Shown piece after piece: positions 7,408 to 15,655 of a DNA stretch of 64,000 nt (its first letter is position 1; each line of letters starts with the position of its first letter). This DNA is from CAYFPX01 sp964519895 (lineage in GTDB: Bacteria; Myxococcota_A; UBA796; CAJQPC01): NCBI GenBank assembly GCA_964519895.1, contig CAZFLE010000002.1, forward strand, positions 1-64,000, given 5' to 3'. Made by a program: the position numbers and the translations under genes. The notes under the pieces are model-generated. The model worked only from the letters and a program-made list of their open reading frames with translations, was not told the origin of the DNA and made no database searches.

Positions 7408-9663
7408 ATGCCTCCACTGTCCTTGCTCGTGCCCCTGCTGCTGATCGGCTGTGCCGACGACCCGGCGACCGACGTCCAGGTCGACGACGAACCCGTCACG
7501 TCGGCGCTGGAACAGGACACCGGCGACGGGATCGAGGTCGTCGGGGCTGCAGACTCCGCCGAGCCCTTGCCTGTGGCCTTCCCGGTCCTGATCAACGAGA
7601 TCTGCCCCGCGAACCGGGACAGCCTGATCGATCTGGACGGGGAGAGCCCAGACTGGATCGAGCTGCTAAACCCCCAGGACCACCCCATCGAGCTCACGGG
7701 CTTCGGCCTGTCCGACGACCCCGACGATCCCTTTCAGCTCGTGCTCCCGACCGTGACCCTGAAGTCCGACCAGGTCTTGCTGGTCCGGGCGTCGGGCAAC
7801 GACGCGTCGGACCACGGCAACATCCACGCGCCCTTCAAGCTGGACGCCGTCGGCGAGACCCTGGTGCTGACCGCCCCGGATGGTCGCATCCACGACCAGG
7901 TCGAGACCGGGCGGCTCTACCACGACCAGTCCCTGGGGCGGGACCCGGACGACCGCTCTTGGCAGGTCTACCTGAAGCCCACACCCCTCGAGGAGAACTG
8001 GACCGAGGGTCGCCCGGGCTTCGCCGAGACCCCCGTGCTCTCCCCCGATGGGGGGTTCTTCTCCACCGAGCAGACCGTGACCGTGAGCACGTCGTCGGAC
8101 ACGGCCAGCGTGCACGTGAAGCTGGGCGGAGACCCGCCCACGGCCGACGACGCGATCTACACCGGCCCCATCAGCATCACCAACGGCGACGCCACGGTCG
8201 TGCGGGCCATCGCCTACGAGGACGGGCTGTGGCCCAGCCGGGTCGCCACCCGGACCATCTTCCTGGACCGGCCGATCGACCTGCCCGTCTGGTCCATCAC
8301 GTCGGCCGACGCGGACCTGTTCGACACCGACACCGGGGTGCTGTCGCCGCTGAACCTGTGGGACAACCTCGAGGTCGACACCCACCTGGAGTTCTACGAG
8401 GCCGACGGCAGCCTGGTCCTGGCCACCGACGCCGGCCTGAAGCTCCACGGGGGCGCATCGCGCACCTTCCCCCAGAAGGGGCTCCGGCTGCTGTTCCGCT
8501 CCGGCTACGGGGTGGCCCCCTTCGAACACGCGCTCTTCCCGGACCACCCCGTCAACGAATTCCACCGATTGATCCTGCGCAACGGGGGCCACGACGACGG
8601 CCAGACCGAGCTGCGAGATCCCTTGTCCCACGTGCTCATGAAGGACCTGGACGTCGACGTCCAGGGCTACCGGCCCACGATCGTGTTCCTGAACGGGCGG
8701 TACTGGGGGCTCTACAACACCCGCGAGAAGCAGGACCGCTTCTACGCGGCGTCGCACCACGGCGTGGACCCCGACGACCTGGACTTCCTGGAGTACGACG
8801 GCTCCATCGTCAACGAAGGTGACAACGAGGACTACCAGGCCCTGTTCGACCACGTGGTCTACGGCGACATGTCCGATCCCGACCAGTACGCCGCGATCCC
8901 GGACTGGGTCGACGTCGACGAGTACATTCTCTACAACATCATCGAGGTGTTCTCGGGCAACTACGACTGGCCCGGCAACAACATCCAGTTCTGGCGGGAG
9001 CGGTCCGACGAGGGCCGCTGGCGCTGGACCCTCTACGACACCGAGAGTGGCTGGTACAACTGGATCACCCCCGGCTACAACAGCATCCACCACGCCACGG
9101 TGGTCGGTCGCACGTGGTGGCCCTACCCCAACTGGTCGACCTCGCTGTTCCGGAACATGCTGGAGAGCCCGGAGTTCCGGGAGCAGTTCATCAACACCTA
9201 CGCGGACCTGCTGAACACGCGCTTCCTGCCCCGCAACAGCGTGCCGCTGTTCGACGAGATGGTCGACGCCATCTCCGGAGAGATCGCGCTGAGCCAGGTC
9301 CGGTGGGGCCACAGCCTGTCCCGGTGGGAGATCCAGGTGATCCGGGTCCGGGACTTCCTGTACGACCGGCCTGGGCACACCCAGCAGCACATCGTGTTCG
9401 AGTTCGGCCTGCCGGGCACGTGGGACCTGTCCCTGGACGTCGATCCGCCCGGCGCGGGCCACGTGGCGCTCCAGGTGGTCGACGTCACCGAGCCCTTCAC
9501 CGGCACCTACTTCCTGGACGTGCCCGTGCCGCTACGGGCTGTCGCCGCCGACGGCTGGGAGTTCGTGGGCTGGTCCGACGAGCGCTTCGGTCCCAACGCC
9601 GGGGTCACGGTGGACCCGGACGGGGATCTGAGCCTGGTCGCGCTGTTCGAAGCGGTGCCGTAA
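7408..9663 (+). CDS. Lipoprotein with lamin-tail domain and CotH-kinase domain
   Basis: The 751-residue product has a lipoprotein signal (LLLIGC, Cys15) and an acidic linker. A lamin-tail (LTD) domain lies at about 55-185 (PVLINEICPANRDSLIDL, DWIELLNPQDHPIELTG). A chitobiase/CBM-like beta domain lies at about 205-290. The CotH domain covers about 295-640, with LKLHGGASRTFPQKGLRL, YNTREKQDRFY and WRWTLYDTESGW. The tail (about 680-750) resembles a bacterial repeat domain (GWEFVGWSD). CotH is an atypical protein kinase in Bacillus spore coats; in secreted multi-domain proteins of this kind the substrate is unknown. The acidic DTESGW fits the CotH active-site region. It follows the ASST-like gene by 41 nt in the same surface-protein block. 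Confidence 0.88.
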   Translation: MPPLSLLVPLLLIGCADDPATDVQVDDEPVTSALEQDTGDGIEVVGAADSAEPLPVAFPVLINEICPANRDSLIDLDGESPDWIELLNPQDHPIELTGFGLSDDPDDPFQLVLPTVTLKSDQVLLVRASGNDASDHGNIHAPFKLDAVGETLVLTAPDGRIHDQVETGRLYHDQSLGRDPDDRSWQVYLKPTPLEENWTEGRPGFAETPVLSPDGGFFSTEQTVTVSTSSDTASVHVKLGGDPPTADDAIYTGPISITNGDATVVRAIAYEDGLWPSRVATRTIFLDRPIDLPVWSITSADADLFDTDTGVLSPLNLWDNLEVDTHLEFYEADGSLVLATDAGLKLHGGASRTFPQKGLRLLFRSGYGVAPFEHALFPDHPVNEFHRLILRNGGHDDGQTELRDPLSHVLMKDLDVDVQGYRPTIVFLNGRYWGLYNTREKQDRFYAASHHGVDPDDLDFLEYDGSIVNEGDNEDYQALFDHVVYGDMSDPDQYAAIPDWVDVDEYILYNIIEVFSGNYDWPGNNIQFWRERSDEGRWRWTLYDTESGWYNWITPGYNSIHHATVVGRTWWPYPNWSTSLFRNMLESPEFREQFINTYADLLNTRFLPRNSVPLFDEMVDAISGEIALSQVRWGHSLSRWEIQVIRVRDFLYDRPGHTQQHIVFEFGLPGTWDLSLDVDPPGAGHVALQVVDVTEPFTGTYFLDVPVPLRAVAADGWEFVGWSDERFGPNAGVTVDPDGDLSLVALFEAVP

Positions 9664-9729
9664 GAGCCTGGAAGAGCCCCAGGGTCGCCGAAGCCCTGCC
9701 CCCCGGGGTGCCCGTCTTGCGCGCGGCCC

Positions 9730-10332
9730 TCAGGGGTCCGGCCTCAGGAAGCGCACCACCAGCTCGCTGAGCTCTCGCTCCAGAGCGTCGCCCTGGAGCA
9801 GCTCGGGGCGATGGACCAAGGCATCCTGGACCACGCCAAAGACCGCGTGCACGAGCACATAGGCCGCCAGACCCAGGTTTCGGGGGCGCACCCGCTCCGG
9901 CTCGGTGAGCATCCGGGCGGTGATGAGCTCCACCATGCGCTGCTGCCACTGCCGGTGCAGGTCCTCGCGGTTGGCCCTGGGGCACTCGGTGAGCAGCACG
10001 TGGGACAGCTTCCGATCCACCTGTTGGGCTTCCAGGAGCGCGTGCACCAGCTCGGGGATGCCCTCCTCCAGCTCTCGGTGGTGGGTGTCCTGGAGTTGGT
10101 CGGACAACACTTCGAGCTTGCGAGCGATGACCTGGGCCATCAGGTCGTCGATGATGGCGTCCTTGTCCTGGAAGTAGTGGTAGAGCGAGCCCACGCTGAC
10201 CCCCGCTCGGCGGGCGATCCGGTTGGTGGACGTGCGGGCGTAGCCGTCGGCGATCAGCAGCTCGCGGGTGGCCTGGAGGATGGCCTCGACCGTGGCCTGG
10301 GCGCGGTCCTGGGTGGGTGTGCGGCGGATCAT
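9730..10332 (-). CDS. TetR-family transcriptional regulator
   Basis: This 200-residue regulator starts at the ATG giving MIRRTPTQDRAQATVEAIL. Upstream in-frame codons exist but lack family similarity. The N-terminal helix-turn-helix is at about 20-60 (TRELLIADGYARTSTNRIARRAGVSVGSLYHYFQDKDA, quoted here only for its pattern). The rest is an all-helical ligand-binding and dimerisation domain. It is divergent from a cytochrome P450 gene with a 165-bp intergenic region, which is the classical arrangement for a repressor controlling its neighbour and itself. Ligand unknown; a hydrophobic substrate of the P450 is a reasonable guess. Confidence 0.92.
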   Translation of the reverse strand: MIRRTPTQDRAQATVEAILQATRELLIADGYARTSTNRIARRAGVSVGSLYHYFQDKDAIIDDLMAQVIARKLEVLSDQLQDTHHRELEEGIPELVHALLEAQQVDRKLSHVLLTECPRANREDLHRQWQQRMVELITARMLTEPERVRPRNLGLAAYVLVHAVFGVVQDALVHRPELLQGDALERELSELVVRFLRPDP

Positions 10333-10355
10333 GCCGACCAGGGTAGACACGAAAC

Positions 10356-10369
10356 CGAGCGATGGCTCG
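10356..10369. promoter_or_regulatory. Candidate TetR operator palindrome
   Basis: CGAGC-GATG-GCTCG is an imperfect inverted repeat 24 bp upstream of the TetR start, between the two divergent genes. It is the clearest palindrome in this intergenic stretch. The assignment rests on position only. Confidence 0.3.
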
Positions 10370-10445
10370 ACTTTGGAGGGTCGGGGGCGGTGGATCGGCC
10401 CGTGGCGGGGTCTGGTTGGCTGGGTGGAACCGAGCACCGTGCGAG

Positions 10446-10474
10446 TTTTCGTGGGCCCAGGGCCGACCTATCTT
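10446..10474 (+). promoter_or_regulatory. Candidate promoter of the P450 gene
   Basis: TATCTT at 10469-10474 with TTTTCG at 10446-10451 gives a 17-bp spacer and a start point about 15-20 nt before the RBS (GGAGGAG, about 10488). The -35 match is weak. The AT-rich -10 stands out in this GC-rich sequence. Confidence 0.35.
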
Positions 10475-10497
10475 TCAGTCAGGCCCCTGGAGGAGAG

Positions 10498-11847
10498 ATG
10501 CCCCGCGCCCTCAGCGATGTCCCTGGTCCCGCGCCCCTGCCGCTGATCGGCAACCTGAGGGAGGTCGCTGGGGACCCTCTGGGGTCCCTGGAGGCTGGAA
10601 CCAGGGCCCACGGAGACCTGTGGCGGATCCGGGTCGGGACCCGGACGAACCTGGTGGTCACCGACCCGGCGCTGATCGAGGAGGTGTTCATCACCCACCG
10701 CAAGGCCACGGTGAAGGACCCGGTGACCGCCGGCCTGTCCGACGTGCTGGGCCAGGGCTTGCTGACCGCCGAAGGGGAGACCTGGCGCAAGAACCGACGG
10801 CTCATCGCGCCCAGCTTCCAGCCTCGGCACCTGGCCGAGCTGGGCAGCACCATGGTCGCCAGCACCGAGCGGGCAGCCTCTGGGGTGTCGAGCGGGACCC
10901 ACGATGTGCACGAGCACATGATGGCCCTCACCCTGGACATCGCGGTGCGCACCCTGTTCGGCACGGTGCTGTCCGATGCCCACCGGGTCGGCCCGCTGGT
11001 CGAGGAGCTGATGCAGGGCTTCATCCGCAAGACCCAGACGTGGCGACGGCTCCTGCCGGCGTGGATGCCGACCCCGGGCCGGGCCGCAGCCCGCCGTCAC
11101 ATGCGGGAGCTGCACGGCCTGCTGCTGGAGCTCGTGGCCCAGAAGCGCGCCTCGGATGGGCAGGGCTCGGACCTGCTCTCCCGCCTGCTGGCGGCCCGGG
11201 ACGAGCAAGGCCGCGGCATGGACGACGACCAGCTCAAGGACGAGCTGCTCACCCTCTTCCTGGCCGGGCATGAGACCACTGCGCTGGCGCTGAGCTATGC
11301 GCTGTGGCTGCTCGCCGAGCACCCCCAGGCCATGGCCCGGGCGCGGGCCGAGCTGGACGTCGTGGTGGGAGAGGGGCAGGTGACCGCCCGCCACAGCCGT
11401 CAGCTGCCCTGGCTCGACGCGGTCTTCCAGGAGACCATGCGCCTGTACCCGCCGGCCTGGGTGGTGGGCCGTGCCGCCGCCCAGGACCTGGTCCTGGGCG
11501 ACCTGCACGTGCCGGCCGGGACCGGCCTGATCATGCCCCAGTGGGTCGTGCACCGGGACGAGCGCTGGTTCGACGAGCCCTTCGCGTTTCGGCCCGAGCG
11601 CTGGCTGGCGGAGAGCCACAGGCCGCGCTTCGCCTACTTCCCCTTCGGCGGGGGCCAGCGCACCTGTGTGGGCAACCACTTCGCCCGGATGGAGGCCGTG
11701 CTCGTGCTCGCGGCCTGGCTCCAGGTCTTCGAGGTGCGGCCGGTGCCCGGCTTCCACCTGGCGGTGGAGCCTTCGGTGACCCTGCGACCCCGGGATGGGG
11801 TGAAGCTGGAGCTCCTGCGGCGAGACGGTCGCCGTCTGGCGGCCTGA
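10498..11847 (+). CDS. Cytochrome P450
   Basis: This 449-residue heme-thiolate monooxygenase carries every class hallmark: N-terminal PGPAPLPLIGNL, I-helix AGHETT (256-261), K-helix ETMR (312-315), PERW (367-370), and the heme loop FPFGGGQRTCVG with ligand Cys390. The pattern is like the CYP102/CYP4-like bacterial group and needs separate redox partners, none of which is adjacent. The ATG at 10498 follows GGAGGAG; the frame is open far upstream across the TetR gene, but that is noncoding shadow. A divergent TetR regulator suggests substrate-induced expression. Substrate unknown; fatty acid, terpene or xenobiotic hydroxylation are all possible. Confidence 0.95.
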   Translation: MPRALSDVPGPAPLPLIGNLREVAGDPLGSLEAGTRAHGDLWRIRVGTRTNLVVTDPALIEEVFITHRKATVKDPVTAGLSDVLGQGLLTAEGETWRKNRRLIAPSFQPRHLAELGSTMVASTERAASGVSSGTHDVHEHMMALTLDIAVRTLFGTVLSDAHRVGPLVEELMQGFIRKTQTWRRLLPAWMPTPGRAAARRHMRELHGLLLELVAQKRASDGQGSDLLSRLLAARDEQGRGMDDDQLKDELLTLFLAGHETTALALSYALWLLAEHPQAMARARAELDVVVGEGQVTARHSRQLPWLDAVFQETMRLYPPAWVVGRAAAQDLVLGDLHVPAGTGLIMPQWVVHRDERWFDEPFAFRPERWLAESHRPRFAYFPFGGGQRTCVGNHFARMEAVLVLAAWLQVFEVRPVPGFHLAVEPSVTLRPRDGVKLELLRRDGRRLAA

Positions 11848-11864
11848 ACCAGGGCACCAGATGG

Positions 11865-12620
11865 GGTCGATTGTCCGGTCTCGAAGACCAGTGGCGTGCC
11901 ACCGAACGTGTTGAACAGCCGCCAGGCGTCGTCCAGCGCCATGGCCGTGATCGCCGCGTACTTCTCCGACTGGGTGTCTTCGCCGAAGTCCGAGACCCCG
12001 GGGTAGGGGTCGCTGTCCAGGTTCAGGCCCTCGGGCTCCAGGATCGACAGCGGGTCCACGCCTTCGACCCGCGGGTCCTCCAGCAGCAGCTCCCTTAGAG
12101 CCGCCAGCGTGACCGTGTCGTCCAGGCCCACCTGCCACGCATTGGACAGCGGTGCGCAGCCCAGCAGTTCGGCGTCCAGCTCGGCCAGAAGCTCCTCGCG
12201 GTCGGTGTCGGTCGCGCTGGGCACCAGGTCCACGACGAAGCGCCCGCTGGCGTCGTCCCACCAAGGCTCCGGCCGCTCGGCCTCCAAGAGCGTCACCGCG
12301 CCGGTCGCCCGCTTGTCGGCAACCTGGAGCAGCACCGTGTCGCTGGCCGCCCCATAGGGCACCTGGACTTCGAGGTGTTCGCCGCTGAACCAGTGGACCT
12401 CGGCGGGGGCCCCGCCCACGAACACCTGGACCTCGTTCGGGTCGTGGATCCGGGTGGCCTGTTCCGGGGTGTCGTTGGGCTCGCTGTGGAGATCCGGGAC
12501 CTGGTGCCGGCTCCAGGCGAGGGTCTACTGGACCGGCTCCTCTCCCCCGGTGCTGTCCGGCGGCTGGGTCGGGGCTTCGCCGCTCCCGCGGCAGGCGAGC
12601 AAGGACAGGAGGAACCACAT
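11865..12620 (-). pseudogene. Broken subtilase-like lipoprotein gene (in-frame TAG, 3' truncated)
   Basis: From the ATG at 12620 (RBS GGAGG close by on the complementary strand the other way is absent) the frame reads a lipoprotein signal, MWFLLSLLAC, and a Pro/Gly/Glu-rich linker up to PVQ. A TAG follows at 12527-12525 as codon 32. The same frame then stays open and coding-like: TLAWSRHQVPDLHSEPNDTP, then LEVQVPYG, then a propeptide-like region (LLAELDAELLGCAPLSNAW, LLLEDPRVEGVDPL) and YAAITAMALDDAWRLFNTFGG TPLVFETG. The last parts resemble the prodomain and the beginning of the catalytic domain of S8 subtilases, where AW..G..VVAVIDTG is usual. The catalytic DTG-like motif is degenerate and no His or Ser motifs follow before the P450 gene. 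I read it as a decayed gene; family assignment is tentative. Confidence 0.55.
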
Positions 12621-12680
12621 GCGGTCAGGCTATGGGCGGCCTTGCACGCCAGGTGTCGCAGGTTGTGTCAGGACCGCCAG

Positions 12681-15383
12681 CTACTTCGCCGCCGCCGCCA
12701 CCGGTGCCACCTTGACCGCGCAGACCTTGTACTCGGCGGTCTGGGTGACCGTGTCGCCCTCGTCGTTGGTCAGGTAGTTCGTGTTCTGCTCGGGGAAGTG
12801 CAGGGGCATCCACACGCAGCCCTTGCGCATCCGGGGGCTCACGTCGACCCGGGCCTGTACGGTGCCGCGACGGCTGGTCACGTGGACCAGGTCGCCGTGA
12901 GCCAGGCCGCGCTTGCGGGCGTCCCGGCGGTGCATCTCGATGAAGTTCTCGGGCTGCCGGGCCTGGGCGCCGCTGGCCCGCCGGGTCTGGGTGCCGCAGT
13001 TGTAGTGGTAGAGCGTGCGGCCTGTGGACAGCAGCAGGGGGTAGTCGCTGTCGGGCAGCTCGTCGCTGGGCCGGTAGCGTGCGGGCATGAACCGGCCCTT
13101 GCCGCGCAAGGGGCCGTCCATGTGCAGGGTCGGCGAGCCCGGGTGGTCCGGGGTCGGACAGGGCCACTGCAGGCCGCCTTCGGCTTCGATGCGGTCGTGG
13201 CTGATGCCGGAGAACTTGTCCGCAAGGGACGCCAGCTCGTCGTAGACCTCGGCCGGGCTGGCGTAGTGGGGCATCGGGTAGCCGACGGCCCGGGCGATGT
13301 CGCAGATGATCTCCCAGTCGGCCCGGGCCTGGCCGGGGGCGTCCACGGCCTTGCGGACCTTTTGGACCCGGCGGTCGGAATTCGTGAAGACCCCGTCTTT
13401 CTCGGCGAAGCAGGCGGCGGGCAGGACCACGTCGGCGAACCGGGCGGTCTCGTTCAGGAAGATGTCCTGGAGCACCACGAAGTCGACGTTGTTGAGGCCC
13501 TTCTCGATGCGGTGGGTGTTCGGCTCGCTGAGCACGATGTCTTCGCCCATGATGTAGAGCCCGCGGATCTTGTCGCCGAGCTCCTTCATCATCACGTTCA
13601 GGTTCAGGCCGTCGTGGGGGGACAGCTCGGCGCCCCAGGCGCTGGAGAAGTGCCGCTGGGCGGCGGGATCCGAGACGCGGTGGTACCCCGGATAGAACAC
13701 CGGGCTGGCCCCGGCGTCGTTGGCGCCCTGGACGTTGTTCTGGCCCCGGAGCGGGTTCATGCCCGCCGAGCGCTTGCCCAGGTGCCCGGTCATGAGCACC
13801 AGGTTCGCCAGGCTGTAGACGTTGTCCGTGCCGTGGCTGTGCTCGGTGATGCCCAAGGTGTAGTAGATGCCGGCCTTTTTCGTGGTGGCGTAGAGTCGGG
13901 CGGCTTCGCGGATCAGGTCCGCCGGCACCGTGGTCACGGTCTCGGCCCACTCTGGCGTGCAGTCGGCGACCGCTTCGGCCACGGCGTCGAAGTTCTCGCA
14001 GTGGTCTTCGATGAAGGCCTTGTCGTGCAGATCCTCGGCGATGATCACGTGGGCCATCGCCGTGAGCAGCGCCACGTCGGTGCCCGGCTTGAGCTGCAGG
14101 TAGACGTCGGCGATGTCGGCCAGCCAGATGCGGCGAGGGTCCGCCACGATCAGCTTGCTGCCGGCCCGCGCGGCCCGCTTCATCTCCATCGCGATGATCG
14201 GGTGGGCTTCCGTCGTGTTGGACCCGATCACGAACATCAGCTCTGTGTCCCGGATCTCCGGGATGGAGTTGGTCATGGCGCCCGCGCCGAACATCGTCAC
14301 CAGACCGGCGACCGTGGGGGCGTGTCACGTGGCTGCGCACTGGTGGCAGTTGTTCGTGCCGAACGCGGCCCGGGACAGCTTCTGGACCAGGTAGTTCTCC
14401 TCGCCGGTGCAGCGGGAGGACGAGATGAAGCCCAGGGCGTCGGCCCCGTGCTCGGCGGCCACGCCCATCAGGCCCTTGGCGACAGCGGCGATGGCGTCGT
14501 CCCAGCTGGCTTCGTGGAGCTCGCCGTCGCTGCCCCGGACCAGGGGCGCGGTCAGCCGCTCCGGGTGGTGGATGAACTCGGTGGAGAACCGGCCCTTCAC
14601 GCACAGGTTGCCGTCGTTCAGGGTCGTGCCGGGCTCGGGGCTGGTGACCCGGACCACCTTGCCGTCGTTGACGTGCAGGTTGAGCTGGCAGCCGACGCCG
14701 CAGAAGTTGCAGGTGGTCGGCACGACCGTCTCGTCCCGGTAGTCGCTGTCGAGAGCCGCCCGCTCGGTCATCGCGCCGGTCGGGCAGACCGCGATGCAGC
14801 CGCCGCAGAGCTCGCAGGTGGTGTCGAGCAGGTCCCGGTTCTCGGCCGTGGCGATGGTCGTGCCGGCGCCGCGCCCGGCCAGGGTGATGGCGCTGACCGC
14901 CTCGACCTCGTCGCAGTAGCGCACGCACAGGTTGCACAGCACGCAGGCTTCGGGGTCGAAGTGCACGTAGGGGTTGGCGTCGATTCGGTACTCGCGGGGT
15001 GCATCGATCGCCGGCAGGCGCGGGCCGGTGCCGTGGGTCCGGACCTGTTCCAGGAGGCGGTTGCCCGTGCCGCGTTCCCGCGGCAGGTCGTCCTCGTCGA
15101 GCTCGTGGTCGGCCAGGTACATGCTCAACAGCACCTGGCGATGACGCTTGACCCGCTCGGACTCGGTCGCCACGACCTGGCCGGCCTCGGCGGGGAAGGC
15201 GCAGCTGGGCTGCAGGCGGCGCTGGCCGTCGATCTCGACCAGGCACATGCGGCACGAGCCCATGGGATCGACCCGGTCGTCCTGGCACAGGGTGGGGACT
15301 TCGAGGCCTTCGCGTCGGCACACGTCGAGCAGGCGCTCGCCGTCCCGGAAGACGACCTCGCGGCCGTTGAGGGTGAGCTTCAT
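12681..15383 (-). CDS. fdhA: Selenocysteine-containing formate dehydrogenase, catalytic (alpha) subunit
   Basis: The product is 900 residues when the TGA at 14327-14325 is read as Sec353. Conceptual translation shows two halves that join exactly at the Mo/W-ligand position of formate dehydrogenases: TNNCHQCAAT-Sec-HAPTVAGL, where the family has CAR-Cys/Sec-H.PTVAGL. Domains in order: N-terminal [2Fe-2S] (Cys33, 44, 47, 61); two [4Fe-4S] (Cys147, 150, 153, 157 and Cys190, 193, 196, 200); the bis-MGD domain with its own [4Fe-4S] (Cys225, 228, 232, 261); and a C-terminal molydopterin dinucleotide-binding barrel. The His-Cys3 cluster usual after the 2Fe-2S domain is not evident. The enzyme oxidises formate to CO2 and, with the downstream-acting beta subunit encoded upstream, reduces NAD. 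Sec insertion needs SelB, tRNA-Sec and FdhD, all outside the window. Confidence 0.93.
14290..14327 (-). promoter_or_regulatory. Bacterial SECIS element
   Basis: Starting 12 nt after the UGA, the mRNA folds as GUCGCC (14312-14307), loop GGUCU (14306-14302), GGUGAC (14301-14296): a 6-bp stem with one G-U pair. The GGUC apical loop at this distance is the SelB-recognised feature of the E. coli fdhF element, where the codons after UGA also read H-x-P-x-V-A-G-L. Stem and loop were checked by hand pairing only. Confidence 0.85.
14325..14327 (-). other. UGA selenocysteine codon (Sec353) of formate dehydrogenase
   Basis: TCA on the + strand is TGA on the coding strand. Coding similarity continues in the same frame without a gap on both sides, and the position is the metal-ligating Cys/Sec of the family, followed by His as in known Sec-formate dehydrogenases. 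A plain gene-caller would split the gene here into 352 and 539 residues. Confidence 0.92.
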
Positions 15384-15655
15384 GGCTCCACTCTAATCGG
15401 CGGCGGGTCGGAGCCGGCGCTTGATCGCGCGGATTGGACGAAACAGGGGGAAACAGGGGTCAGGAACCTTTTGTTAAGCATTAGATGGGGCAGCATGGAT
15501 CTTGACTTCTGGCCGTCCTGACCCCAGGGCATGACTCGGGGATGGGCTGACTGGAGGCTGCACGCCTGGCAGGTCTTAGAGCGCCAATCAGGGAAACTCC
15601 CTTCGCCTGGCTTGCTCACGTGATTTTCGGGCGCGGTCCGACAAGGCCCGCTCCC
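15384..15655. other. Intergenic gap inside the formate dehydrogenase operon
   Basis: The gap is 272 bp between the beta-subunit stop and the alpha-subunit start. It holds a copy of the 37-nt transposase-linked repeat (15448-15484). No convincing terminator or gene is visible; a 79-codon open frame on the minus strand has no coding character. The gap is unusually long for a two-gene operon and may hold a second promoter for the alpha subunit. Confidence 0.6.
15448..15484 (-). repeat. 37-nt transposase-linked repeat, copy A
   Basis: On the minus strand it reads CTAATGCTTAAC followed by AAAAGGTTCCTGACCCC and TGTTTCCC. It matches copy B at 45445-45481 at 36 of 37 positions. The core resembles the AAAAGGTGTCTGACCCC sequence often seen beside Y1/REP-associated transposases. 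It sits between the two formate dehydrogenase genes, 30 kb from the transposase. Confidence 0.88.

Noticed and set aside
9811..10497. N-terminal extension of the P450 frame upstream of 10498
   Set aside because: The extension is antisense to the TetR gene and unlike any P450; RBS and proline-rich opening begin at 10498.
14325..14327. Frameshift or sequencing error splitting the formate dehydrogenase
   Set aside because: Frame is unchanged across TGA, the position is the metal-ligating residue, and a SECIS-like hairpin follows; selenocysteine explains all three.
15380..15619. 79-codon minus-strand open frame in the formate dehydrogenase gap
   Set aside because: It runs through the 37-nt repeat (LMLNKRFLTP is translated repeat) and has no coding character.
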